Source: Gammaproteobacteria bacterium (GTDB lineage Bacteria > Pseudomonadota > Gammaproteobacteria > Steroidobacterales > Steroidobacteraceae). Taken from it: a DNA stretch of 64,000 bases. The translations under genes and the position numbers were made by a program. Position 1 is the stretch's first letter; each line of letters starts with the position of its first letter. The notes beneath the pieces were generated by a model. The model made no database searches and was not told the origin of the DNA. It saw nothing but the letters and a program-made list of their open reading frames with translations. This document shows positions 42,945 through 51,481 of the stretch, one piece after another. The stretch covers positions 434,001 to 498,000 of the forward strand of contig PKRE01000001.1 of the NCBI GenBank assembly GCA_017577615.1. Reading direction: 5' to 3'.

Positions 42945-44372
42945 TTAGCCGCCTTCGAGCGACTTGATCGCTTGGATCATGGCGACCATGACCTGCTGAG
43001 CGTCGCCGTAAACCATGTTGGTGTTGTCGGCGTAGAAGAGCTCATTCTCGACGCCGGAATAGCCTCGGCCTTGTCCACGCTTGATCACGTAGACCTGCTT
43101 CGCGTGATCCACATTGAGGATCGGCATGCCGTAGATCGGGCTCGCCTTGTTCGTGCGTGCCGCTGGGTTGACGGTGTCGTTGGCGCCGATCACGACGGCA
43201 ACGTCAGCTTCCTTGAACTCCTCGTTGATGTCCTCGAGGTCGAAGATCATGTCGTACGGCACCCCTGCCTCCGCGAGCAGCACGTTCATGTGCCCCGGCA
43301 TGCGTCCGGCGACCGGATGGATCGCGAACTTGACTTCCACACCGGCGTCGACGAGCAGCTTCACGAACTCGTACAGCTTGTGCTGAGCCTGCGCCACGGC
43401 CAAGCCATAGCCCGGGGCGATGATGACCTTGTTCGCATACCGCATTTGGATGGCAGCATCGCTCGGCTCGGCAGGCTTGAGGCTGCCCTTGATCTCGCCT
43501 TGCGCCTCGGCGCCAGAAGCGCCGAAGTTGCTGAAGATCACGTTCGACACCGAACGGTTCATCGCCTTGGCCATCAGCAACGTGAGCAGCGTGCCGGCCG
43601 AGCCGACGACCATTCCGGCGATCATCAGCGCCGGGTTCTGTAGCACGTAACCTTCGAAACCGACCGCAAGACCGGTGAACGCGTTGTAGAGCGAGATCAC
43701 GACCGGCATGTCGGCACCGCCGATCGGCATCGTCATCAGCACGCCGAACAGCAACGCGCCGATGAAGAACGCTGCAACCAGCCCGACTGGGGCATGGCCG
43801 TGGGCGACGAACACGATGTAAAGGCCGAGCGCGAGCGTAGCGACGAAGAGCGCACCGTTGACGACCTGCTGCGCGGGGTAACGCCAGGTCTTGTCGATGC
43901 GGCCGTCGAGCTTGGCCCACGCGATCAACGAGCCCGACAGCGAGATCGAGCCGATCAGTGCCCCGAGCACTGCCAGCACGAGCGGCACGGTTTCGTGTGC
44001 CGCGTCCGTGCGTAACAGCTCGATTGCCGCAATAGCTGCCGCCGCGCCGCCACCCATGCCGTTGTACAGCGCGACCATCTGCGGCATCGCCGTCATGGCG
44101 ACGCGCTTGCCGCTCCACCACGCCCATATCGTGCCGAGGGCCAGCGCTATCACGGCGAGCGCCACGTTGGTGCCCAGATACGGCTGCGCAGCCTCGCTCA
44201 CGCCGAAGTAGTACAGAAAGCTCGCGAGCGTCGCGACCAGCATGGCGAAGCCAGCGAGCACGATGCCCGAGCGCGCCGTCACCGGCGAGGACATGCGCTT
44301 CAGGCCGTAGATGAACAGGAATGCTGCCGCGAAGTAGCTCGCGTCGATGATGAACTCAGGTTGCACGCGCAT
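42945..44372 (-). CDS. pntB: NAD(P) transhydrogenase subunit beta
   Basis: Membrane and NADP(H)-binding subunit of proton-translocating transhydrogenase, coupling hydride transfer between NADH and NADP+ to proton flow. The 475-residue protein has eight or nine hydrophobic helices (to about 265), including the conserved MPIGGADMPVVISLYNAFTG, then the dIII domain with APGYGLAVAQAQHKLYE, VKFAIHPVAGRMPGHMNVLL and GANDTVNPAA. ATG overlaps the pntAb stop (TAATG). Last gene of pntAa-pntAb-pntB. Confidence 0.95.
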   Translation of the reverse strand: MRVQPEFIIDASYFAAAFLFIYGLKRMSSPVTARSGIVLAGFAMLVATLASFLYYFGVSEAAQPYLGTNVALAVIALALGTIWAWWSGKRVAMTAMPQMVALYNGMGGGAAAAIAAIELLRTDAAHETVPLVLAVLGALIGSISLSGSLIAWAKLDGRIDKTWRYPAQQVVNGALFVATLALGLYIVFVAHGHAPVGLVAAFFIGALLFGVLMTMPIGGADMPVVISLYNAFTGLAVGFEGYVLQNPALMIAGMVVGSAGTLLTLLMAKAMNRSVSNVIFSNFGASGAEAQGEIKGSLKPAEPSDAAIQMRYANKVIIAPGYGLAVAQAQHKLYEFVKLLVDAGVEVKFAIHPVAGRMPGHMNVLLAEAGVPYDMIFDLEDINEEFKEADVAVVIGANDTVNPAARTNKASPIYGMPILNVDHAKQVYVIKRGQGRGYSGVENELFYADNTNMVYGDAQQVMVAMIQAIKSLEGG

Positions 44373-44686
44373 TACTTGCCGCCCTCGCCCGCCTTCGAAG
44401 GCTTGAACATTTCGAGCATTCTTTCGGTCACGACATACCCGCCCGCGGCGTTACCCGCGCCAAGCAGCACGCCGACGAAGCCGATGATCTGCTCGACGAG
44501 TGACGTCGCATTCAGCAATGCATACATCGCGCCCACGACGACGATGCCGTGCACGAAGTTCGAACCCGACATGAGCGGCGTATGCAGAATAGAGGGCACA
44601 CGGCTGATGATCTCGTAGCCGGTGAACGCAGCCAACATGAAGATGTACAGGGCAACGAAGCCCGTGAGGGTAGTGGTCAAGTCCAT
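44372..44686 (-). CDS. pntAb: NAD(P) transhydrogenase subunit alpha, part 2 (membrane)
   Basis: A 104-residue membrane part of the split alpha subunit, with three to four helices and the conserved SRVPSILHTPLMSGSNFVHG loop. It lies between pntAa and pntB. The split alpha subunit is the common form in alphaproteobacteria and many non-enteric gammaproteobacteria; E. coli has it fused to pntAa. Confidence 0.93.
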   Translation of the reverse strand: MDLTTTLTGFVALYIFMLAAFTGYEIISRVPSILHTPLMSGSNFVHGIVVVGAMYALLNATSLVEQIIGFVGVLLGAGNAAGGYVVTERMLEMFKPSKAGEGGK

Positions 44687-44784
44687 GGTGATGGCCTCAT
44701 GCGAATCCGGTCATAGATGGTCGGGGCTCGGCGGTCGAGGACGGCCCTCCTTCCTCCGACCACCGTCAGGCAAGCAAGACGCCG

Positions 44785-45912
44785 CTAGGCGCCCTCCACG
44801 GCCTTTCGCGCTGCTTCGTTCTTGATCTCGCCGGCGTGCGTCAACACCGTCTTGGCGATGATTTCGTCGCTCCAGTCCAGCGTGATCGTGCCATCCTTGA
44901 TGAACAGCTCGAGCAAGTTGTACTGATTCTTGGCATAAAGCTCGCTCGCGTGCTCGCCGAGCATACTCGGCACGTTCAGAGGACCGAGGATCGTCACCCC
45001 GCCCACGCGCACGGTTTCGCCTGGTACTGTGCACTCACAATTGCCGCCGCCTTCGGCCGCCAGATCCACGATCACGCTTCCGGCTTTCATGCCTTCGACT
45101 TGCGCCTTGCTGATGAGCTTCGGCGAGGGACGTCCGGGAATCGCAGCTGTCGTGATGATCATGTCAGCCGCTTGTATGTGCTTGGTGATGACAGCTGCGA
45201 TGCGGTCTTTTTCCTCTTGCGTCAGCTCGCGCGCATAGCCACCCGTGCCGCGGGCATCTACGCCCGTGTCGACGAACTTGGCTCCGAGCGATTCGGCCTG
45301 TTCCTTCGTTTCGGGTCGGACATCGTAACCTTCGGTGATGGCACCCAGACGGCGTGCCGTCGCAAGCGCTTGCAGGCCCGCGACTCCAAGCCCCATGACG
45401 AGAGTCCTTGCGGGACGAATGGAGCCCACGGCAGTCGTCATCATCGGCAGAATACGCGGCAGGTGCGTGGCTCCCAGCAGCACCGCGTAGTACCCCGCCA
45501 GAGTCGCTTGACTCGACAGCGCATCCATTGCTTGCGCGCGCGTGATACGCGGCACGAGCTCCATGGCGAAGCACGTGATCTTCTTGTCCCTCAGGCGCTT
45601 CGTGAGCTCCGGCTCCTTGTGTGCGTAGACGAACGAGACCACGATCGAGCCTTCCTTCATGGCCTCGATGACTTCGAGATCGGGAGGCTGCACGGCCAGG
45701 AGCACGTCGGCGTTCTTGGCAATCGCGATGCGATCCGTCGAGAAGACGGCGCTCTTGAAGGCACTGTCCGGGAGATTTACGGCCGCACCCGCACCGGACT
45801 CCATGTGAAGCTCTGCACCGAGCTTCACGAGCCGGTCCGCAACCGCCGGCACCATCGCGACGCGCCGCTCGTGCGGACGAGTTTCTTTCAATACGGCGAT
45901 CTTCAAGGACAC
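44785..45912 (-). CDS. pntAa: NAD(P) transhydrogenase subunit alpha, part 1 (NAD-binding)
   Basis: Soluble NAD(H)-binding dI domain, 375 residues, related to alanine dehydrogenase. It begins KIAVLKETRPHERRVAMVP and contains the Rossmann segment TLVMGLGVAGLQALATARRLGA and the mobile-loop region AEGGGNCECTVPGE. GTG at 45912 with GGGAG just upstream fits the family start; the longer frame to 45987 does not. First gene of the pnt operon, with 98 bases to pntAb. Confidence 0.93.
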   Translation of the reverse strand: MSLKIAVLKETRPHERRVAMVPAVADRLVKLGAELHMESGAGAAVNLPDSAFKSAVFSTDRIAIAKNADVLLAVQPPDLEVIEAMKEGSIVVSFVYAHKEPELTKRLRDKKITCFAMELVPRITRAQAMDALSSQATLAGYYAVLLGATHLPRILPMMTTAVGSIRPARTLVMGLGVAGLQALATARRLGAITEGYDVRPETKEQAESLGAKFVDTGVDARGTGGYARELTQEEKDRIAAVITKHIQAADMIITTAAIPGRPSPKLISKAQVEGMKAGSVIVDLAAEGGGNCECTVPGETVRVGGVTILGPLNVPSMLGEHASELYAKNQYNLLELFIKDGTITLDWSDEIIAKTVLTHAGEIKNEAARKAVEGA

Positions 45913-46423
45913 ACGCGCTCCCGTGACTGGTTCTGACTGTACGGTAGTAGCGAGGACGCACTGCCCCCGGTCGTGCGAGCCGCGCATTGTATACGCGTTC
46001 GCCTGCGCTTCTCATCTAGTTGTTGAATGACCGCTGCATTCACTGGGCGCCGAGACACCCTCTGCGCGGCGCGGCCACTAAGAAGCTCGTTCTGCGGTCG
46101 ACGAGGTCGTTAGAGGCACGGAGCGGCGACATGCGGCCAGGCCAGCGCATTCATCAACGCGTGCGCAACCGGAGCCGTCATCGAATCAACCACGCGGCTG
46201 ACCGACCCTCGGGCGAAGTGTATCATCCGTCTGACAAGTCCCGCGCCGACTCTTGTTCGCGACCGGCATCAGCTCTGCGAGCGAATGCGAGTGCGCAACG
46301 AGCGCAAGTGCATCGGCGGCAACCATTGCGGCGCATGCCACGACGATGGTCTGCTCGGAGCGCATACGAATGCCGCCGACTGCACCGCCGTGCGCAACCT
46401 TCCACAGACGACCAGCTGAATCG
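45913..46423. other. Intergenic region between divergent pntAa and the chorismatase gene
   Basis: About 510 bases with no supported gene; it should hold both divergent promoters. Open frames on either strand have no domain or ribosome binding site. A minus-strand frame of about 75 codons ending near 46196 has reasonable codon endings but overlaps the chorismatase start. Confidence 0.4.
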
Positions 46424-47389
46424 ATGACACCGCGAGCTCCGCGACTCGAGTATCACACCGACGCCACGACAGCACTCTCCGATGAGGTGCTCGCGATCGT
46501 GCGCTTGAGCACGCCAGTGTGCGCGAGCCCGTCTGATGTCCTGACTGTCGACGTCGGCCTCGAGCCGGTGCAAGGCGCTGTGCCCGCGGCCGTGTGGCGC
46601 GCAAGTGGTCCGGTCACACGTGGTCGATCGGGGATGATTCGCTACGCCCACGACGCCGGGTTTCTTTTCGGCGTCATCGAAGCGCACGAAGTCGCTTACG
46701 GAGACATTCGGCGGACAGCCCGCACCGTCTATGGGGCGATCGATGAGTTCCAGCGCGCCTCGGGATTTCCCCACCTGATACGGATGTGGAACTTCCTCGA
46801 CGCGCTCAACGACGGCGCAGGCGACTTCGAGCGTTATCGGCAATTCTGCGTGGGCCGGGCCGAGGGCTTCGGCGAAAGCGTGCGCAATGGTTATCCAGCA
46901 GCGACGGCGATCGGCCGCCAACGCTCGAGCGGCGTGCTGCAGGTGTTCTGGATTGCCGCGAAAGCACCCGGCCGTGCAATCGAAAACCCGCGCCAGGTCA
47001 GCGCGTACCGATATCCCCGCGTGCATGGCCCCGTGAGCCCCGGCTTTTCACGCGCAACGATCCTGCAGGACGGGACGCTGCTGATCTCGGGCACGGCGAG
47101 CATCGTCGGACACGTCTCCAAGCATCCGAACGACGCGCGTGCGCAGCTCGCCGAGACGTTGCGCAATCTGGACGCACTGACCTGTCACGCACGCGAACAC
47201 GGCGCCATCCCGAGCGAGCAAGCAGAATGCTTGCTGACCGTCTACGTGCGCCGGCCAGTCGATCTCGCATTGATCTCCACGGACGCCCGCGAAGCCTTCC
47301 CTAGCGCGCAGCTCATGTTTGTCGGCGCCGATATTTGCCGGCGCGAGCTGTTGGTCGAGATCGAGTGCGTCGTCCAGGCGCAGCGGTAG
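46424..47389 (+). CDS. Chorismatase, XanB2/FkbO/Hyg5 family
   Basis: Cleaves chorismate. In Xanthomonas the close family member XanB2 forms 3- and 4-hydroxybenzoate, feeding xanthomonadin pigment and ubiquinone synthesis; FkbO makes a dihydroxycyclohexadiene acid. The 321-residue protein shows the family segments HLIRMWNFLDALNDGAGD, RYRQFCVGRAEGF, YPAATAIGR, ENPRQVSAYRYPR and LLISGTASIVGH. ATG at 46424 starts a full-length domain. It stands alone, without aryl-polyene or ubi genes beside it. Which product it makes cannot be read by eye, but its sequence is closest in my reading to the XanB2 branch. Confidence 0.85.
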   Translation: MTPRAPRLEYHTDATTALSDEVLAIVRLSTPVCASPSDVLTVDVGLEPVQGAVPAAVWRASGPVTRGRSGMIRYAHDAGFLFGVIEAHEVAYGDIRRTARTVYGAIDEFQRASGFPHLIRMWNFLDALNDGAGDFERYRQFCVGRAEGFGESVRNGYPAATAIGRQRSSGVLQVFWIAAKAPGRAIENPRQVSAYRYPRVHGPVSPGFSRATILQDGTLLISGTASIVGHVSKHPNDARAQLAETLRNLDALTCHAREHGAIPSEQAECLLTVYVRRPVDLALISTDAREAFPSAQLMFVGADICRRELLVEIECVVQAQR

Positions 47390-47418
47390 AAGCCTTTGAC
47401 CTCCAGCCCCCACCTCAG

Positions 47419-47901
47419 CTACGGCTGCTCGTTCAGCGGCTCCTCTGACAACAGTCGCTCGCGCAGCCTCTTGCGTTCTTCCGGCGGAAGCTGCCGAAAC
47501 TTTTCCTTGAGCTCACGACGCTTCTCCGGCGGCATCGCTTGGAATCGCTCGTACTGTTCTTGGATCCTTGCTTGCTCTTCGGGCGGCAGGGAACGGAAGT
47601 CGCGCAGGCGGCGGCGGATCTCACGACGACGCTCTGGATCGAGGGAACGCCAACGTTCGATGCGTTCACGCGCTTGCGCACGCTCCTCAGGCGACATGGC
47701 CGCCCAACGCGCCGCGCCATGCGCAAGCGCCCGCCGACGCTCGTGAGGAATCTGATCCCAACGCTTTTCCAGCCGGCTGAGCACCTCTTGCTGCGCTGGG
47801 CTCAGATCCTCCCAACGGATTTCGCCCGCGGGCTCCTCTGCCCAAGCCGTCACGCCTAGAGACAAGAGCAAACACGTTACGACGAGGCGAAACATACGCA
47901 T
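47419..47901 (-). CDS. DUF3106 exported protein
   Basis: A 160-residue secreted protein with a signal peptide (about 1-21). The rest is a highly charged helical repeat built on units like MSPEERAQARERIERWRSLD and LPPEERKRLRERL, characteristic of DUF3106. It resembles Spy/CpxP-like periplasmic helix proteins in composition. It is the last gene of the sigma-DUF3619-DUF3106 operon, two bases after the DUF3619 stop. Function unknown; a link to envelope stress is inference. Confidence 0.85.
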   Translation of the reverse strand: MRMFRLVVTCLLLSLGVTAWAEEPAGEIRWEDLSPAQQEVLSRLEKRWDQIPHERRRALAHGAARWAAMSPEERAQARERIERWRSLDPERRREIRRRLRDFRSLPPEEQARIQEQYERFQAMPPEKRRELKEKFRQLPPEERKRLRERLLSEEPLNEQP

Positions 47902-47903
47902 GG

Positions 47904-48278
47904 CTAACCGCTACCGTCGTTGCGCGCTTCCTCTGCGATCCACGCGTAAAACTCCACGTCCTCGAGCAGATCGAAGGTCGGTACATCGGCCAGAACCTCG
48001 AGCTCCTCGAGTGGAATGTTCTCCGGCCAGCCTCCGCGGCCACCGGGGATCAGCGTCATCCATAGCGCAAGCGCCGTGATTGCGGCTGCCCCCGCCACAG
48101 GCATCCATGCTCGCAAGCCAAAAGGCGCACGCGACGCTCGTGCCACAGCGAGCGCTGCCTGGCGAGCTTGGTTGAGCCGCGAGCGTGTTCTGCCGTCCAA
48201 GCTCGCGACGCTCTCCTCGAAGAGCGCCCTCGTGCGCGTCTCGAACGTCGACGGCTCTCGTTCAGAGTCGTGGCTCAT
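47904..48278 (-). CDS. DUF3619-like single-pass membrane protein, candidate anti-sigma partner
   Basis: A 124-residue protein with a cytoplasmic N-terminus (SLDGRTRSRLNQARQAAL), one membrane helix (about 55-77) and an acidic C-terminus (LLEDVEFYAWIAEEA). The sequence matches DUF3619, found next to ECF sigma and DUF3106 genes in several proteobacteria. Its ATG overlaps the sigma factor stop (ATGA) with GGAGG just upstream, so the two are made together. An anti-sigma role is inferred from position and topology only. Confidence 0.75.
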   Translation of the reverse strand: MSHDSEREPSTFETRTRALFEESVASLDGRTRSRLNQARQAALAVARASRAPFGLRAWMPVAGAAAITALALWMTLIPGGRGGWPENIPLEELEVLADVPTFDLLEDVEFYAWIAEEARNDGSG

Positions 48279-48919
48279 ACCTCCCTCCTCGCCTCTGAGG
48301 CGAACGCTCCCGACACGATCGGCTCGAGCAGAGCGCGCAACGCGTGCACGGCCCGAGAGTAATGCGTCTTGACGCTGCCCTCGGTGCAACCCATCGCGAT
48401 GGCTGTCTCGGCCACGCTCAGCCCCTCGAAGTTGCGCAACATGAACGCCTCTTGCTGCCGATCAGGAAGCTGCGCAATCGCCCGCTCCAAAGCCTGCATG
48501 GTTTCGTTCCTCGAGAGCCGCTCAAGCGGCGTACCAGCGGGATCGGGGACGACTTCGTAAGGATCGTTCGACTCTTCTTCCTCGTGAGGACGCCCAGGCA
48601 GCCAGCTGAGAATCCTCGCCCGCACCTTGCGCCGTCGCTCGAAGTCGCGGATGCGATTGCGCAAGATTCGATAGAAGAGCGGACGCCATTCCTCGGCCGG
48701 GCGCGTAGCATAGCTGCGCGCGAGTTGCAGCATGGCATCTTGGACGATGTCCAAGGCATCATCGTCATTGCGCACGGAGATGCGGGCAATGCGATAGGCA
48801 CGCCCCTCCACCTCGGCAAGAAAACGTTCGAGCTCGCGCGTTTCGGCCAGGCTGCACTCCTTCGATACCTGCTCATCGTGCAGGCACATCGCAGCCGAGA
48901 GCGTATCAGACCAGCGCAT
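48275..48919 (-). CDS. ECF-family RNA polymerase sigma factor
   Basis: A 214-residue sigma-70 family protein with region 2 (ALDIVQDAMLQLARSY, then LFYRILRNRIRDFERRR), a longer than usual linker, and region 4 (LPDRQQEAFMLRNFEGLSVAETA and GCTEGSVKTHYSRAVHALR). ATG at 48919 has GAGGAG about ten bases upstream. The downstream DUF3619 gene overlaps by four bases. It directs transcription of an unknown regulon; autoregulation from the 240-base gap upstream is possible, but I see no defined promoter motif. Confidence 0.9.
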   Translation of the reverse strand: MRWSDTLSAAMCLHDEQVSKECSLAETRELERFLAEVEGRAYRIARISVRNDDDALDIVQDAMLQLARSYATRPAEEWRPLFYRILRNRIRDFERRRKVRARILSWLPGRPHEEEESNDPYEVVPDPAGTPLERLSRNETMQALERAIAQLPDRQQEAFMLRNFEGLSVAETAIAMGCTEGSVKTHYSRAVHALRALLEPIVSGAFASEARREV

Positions 48920-49162
48920 TCGCCGTGCGGCTCCTCACTCATTGACACGATTTCTTCAACGCACCAGGCCCACACTCGGTTGACACGCGCGCCGCTCGCG
49001 GCGAAGGCCAGCGGGCCCGGCTGCCTTCGTTGAGCTTCGCTTCGCGACCCGCACTCGGGAGTCAGGCGGTGGGGCCGCAAGGCGTGCACTGCCCGGCTTG
49101 CGCTGCAATGGGTATCCTGCAAGCCGCGAATCACAACCGAACTGCAAGCTCCTCTCCCAGCC

Positions 49163-51364
49163 GTGTTTCTTGCCGTCGCCATCGACACCCCGTTGCGCCG
49201 GACCTTTGACTATCGCGTGCCGTCCGGCACTGCACGGCTACCCGAGCCAGGGATGCGCGTGCGCGTGCCCTTCGGGCGTCGACGCGTGATCGGCATCGTC
49301 TTGGAATGCAGAGCACACAGCGAGGTGCCTGCATCCAAGCTCAGAACCATCGACGCTACGCTCGACGAGGAGCCGGTGCTCGACCAGCACCTTCTGCAGC
49401 TGCTGCGATGGGCAGCGGACTACTATCGCCATCCCATCGGCGAAGTGCTTGCGACCGCCTTACCGGCAGCGCTGCGCCAGGGCGCGCCGCTACGCGAGGA
49501 ACGTTTCGCATGGGCTTTGACGGAGCTCGGCCGCTCGGTCGCGCTGAGCGAGCTCCCGGCTCGGGCCGTGCGGCAACGGGCGATCGTGACGCACCTGCTC
49601 CAGCATGGCCCGACGCCGCGGGACGAGCTACTGAGCGCGGCAGGAGCGGGTGCCGATACCCTTCGGACGCTCGCCGAGCGCGGTTTCCTCGAGCAGATCG
49701 TTTGCCCGCGCCCCATCCCCTCGACGTCGTACTCAGCCTCTGAGCACGCAGCAGGCCCTGCGCTCAACCAAGCGCAGCAGCAGGCGCTGGACCGGATCGC
49801 AGGGACGCTCGGGACGTTCGCAACGCACTTGCTGTACGGCGTAACCGGCAGCGGCAAGACCGAGGTGTACTTGCAGATCATTGCTCGCGTGCTTGCCCGC
49901 GGCGAGCAAGCGCTCGTGCTCGTGCCGGAGATCGCGCTCACACCACAACTGGTCGCACGGTTTCGAGCGCGTTTTCCGCTTCCAATCGCCGTGATGCATT
50001 CAGGGTTGAACGACTCCGAGCGTCTACAGGCTTGGCGCGCGGCACGCGAGGGTACGGCTCGTATCGTCATCGGTACGCGCTCCGCCGTGTTCTGCCCCCT
50101 GCCGCAGCTTGGTCTCATCGTCGTCGACGAAGAGCACGATGCCTCGTTCAAACAGCACGAAGGCTTTCGCTACTCGGCGCGCGATCTGGCTATCGTGCGC
50201 GCTCAGCGCGCTCGCGTGCCAATCGTGCTCGGCTCGGCCACTCCGTCTCTCGAAACCCTGCACCGGGCGCGACAGCGGCCCGAGTGGCTCTCGGTGCTCC
50301 CGGAACGCGCTGTGGAACGCGCACAGCCACCGCGGTGGGTGCTGATCGACTTGCGCCGAAACGTGCACACGAATGGGATCGCGACACCCACGCTCTTGGC
50401 CATGCAGCGCCATCTGGATGCGGGCGGCCAAATCATGTTGTTCTTGAATCGTCGCGGCTACGCGCCTGTCCTGTTCTGTCCCGGGTGCGGCTGGTCCGCG
50501 AAGTGCAAACGCTGCGACGCTCACCTCACGCTGCACGAGCGCGCCAACGCGCTGCTTTGCCACCACTGCGGCGCGCAGCGTCCCCGCATCGACCGATGTC
50601 CGAGCTGCTCCGCCGCAACCAAGCCCGTCGGACAGGGCACCGAGCGGATCGAGGAAACGATCGCGCAGGCCTTTCCCTCTGCCTCTCTAGCACGACTGGA
50701 CCGTGACAGTGTCCGCCGCAAAGGCGATCTCGAGGCTGTCTTCTCTCGAGTCAATCGCAGGGAAGTGGACATTCTGATCGGGACGCAGATGCTCACGAAG
50801 GGGCACGACTTTCCCAATGTCACGTTGGTCGTCGTGCTCAATGCAGACCAGGGACTGTTCAGCACCGATTTTCGCGCGAGTGAACGTCTGGCGCAGACAA
50901 TCGTGCAAGTGGCCGGACGGGCCGGCCGCGCAGATCGACCGGGCGAGGTGCTGATTCAAACGGAATACCCCGACCATCCCTTGCTCACTCTACTGTTACG
51001 AGGTGGTTACGACGCGTTCGCAGCGGGAGCGATCGCCGAGCGTCAACAATCCCACTGGCCGCCTTTCTCCCGGCTCGCGCTGCTACGGGCCGAGGCAACC
51101 AACTCGTCGCTGCCCCTGAGCTTCCTTGAGGCGGCTCTCGAGCTCGGACGCAACCAAGACACGCGCGGTGTCAGACTCTTGGGGCCCGCGCCAGCCACGA
51201 TGGAGCGCCGCGCTGGGAAACACCGTGCGCAGTTGCTCGTGCAGGCCGGCGCTCACGCGCCCCTGCAACGCTTCCTGCAGGGCTGGATACCCGCGCTAGA
51301 GACGTTGCCGCTCGCAAAGCGTGTGCGCTGGTCAATCGACGTCGATCCGATCGAGCTTCTGTAG
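49163..51364 (+). CDS. priA: Primosomal replication protein N' (PriA helicase)
   Basis: 3'-5' DNA helicase that restarts stalled replication forks. The 733-residue protein has the 3'-binding domain (1-105), a helicase core with Walker A GVTGSGKT (226-233) and DEEH box, the zinc region with four CxxC pairs (CPGC, CKRC, CHHC, CPSC) and the C-terminal helicase motifs GTQMLTKGHDF and QVAGRAGRADRPGEV. GTG at 49163 gives the usual N-terminus (FLAVAIDTPLRRTFDY). argS follows on the same strand after a polypurine/polypyrimidine repeat. Confidence 0.95.
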   Translation: MFLAVAIDTPLRRTFDYRVPSGTARLPEPGMRVRVPFGRRRVIGIVLECRAHSEVPASKLRTIDATLDEEPVLDQHLLQLLRWAADYYRHPIGEVLATALPAALRQGAPLREERFAWALTELGRSVALSELPARAVRQRAIVTHLLQHGPTPRDELLSAAGAGADTLRTLAERGFLEQIVCPRPIPSTSYSASEHAAGPALNQAQQQALDRIAGTLGTFATHLLYGVTGSGKTEVYLQIIARVLARGEQALVLVPEIALTPQLVARFRARFPLPIAVMHSGLNDSERLQAWRAAREGTARIVIGTRSAVFCPLPQLGLIVVDEEHDASFKQHEGFRYSARDLAIVRAQRARVPIVLGSATPSLETLHRARQRPEWLSVLPERAVERAQPPRWVLIDLRRNVHTNGIATPTLLAMQRHLDAGGQIMLFLNRRGYAPVLFCPGCGWSAKCKRCDAHLTLHERANALLCHHCGAQRPRIDRCPSCSAATKPVGQGTERIEETIAQAFPSASLARLDRDSVRRKGDLEAVFSRVNRREVDILIGTQMLTKGHDFPNVTLVVVLNADQGLFSTDFRASERLAQTIVQVAGRAGRADRPGEVLIQTEYPDHPLLTLLLRGGYDAFAAGAIAERQQSHWPPFSRLALLRAEATNSSLPLSFLEAALELGRNQDTRGVRLLGPAPATMERRAGKHRAQLLVQAGAHAPLQRFLQGWIPALETLPLAKRVRWSIDVDPIELL

Positions 51365-51440
51365 GGAGAAGGGAATCGGAACACTGTAAGGAAGAGTTTC
51401 TCGTCCCTCTCTCCCCCGTTCCCTTTTCCCTTATTCCCTT
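51364..51440. repeat. Polypurine/polypyrimidine inverted word repeat after priA
   Basis: A purine-rich arm (GGGAGAAGGGAAT) is followed by a pyrimidine-rich arm (CCGTTCCCTTTTCCC, TTATTCCCTT). AAGGGAAT at 51369-51376 and ATTCCCTT at 51433-51440 are exact inverted copies. The same layout occurs at 53842-53902. It could form a stem-loop at the priA 3' end. Confidence 0.5.
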
Positions 51441-51481
51441 GCTGGTAGACTTGCGCCCTTTCTCGATGAGAAGTGCTCTCC

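Noticed and set aside
46196..46423. Minus-strand frame of about 75 codons before the chorismatase gene
   Set aside because: Codon endings are reasonable, but it overlaps the chorismatase start, has no ribosome binding site and no family resemblance.
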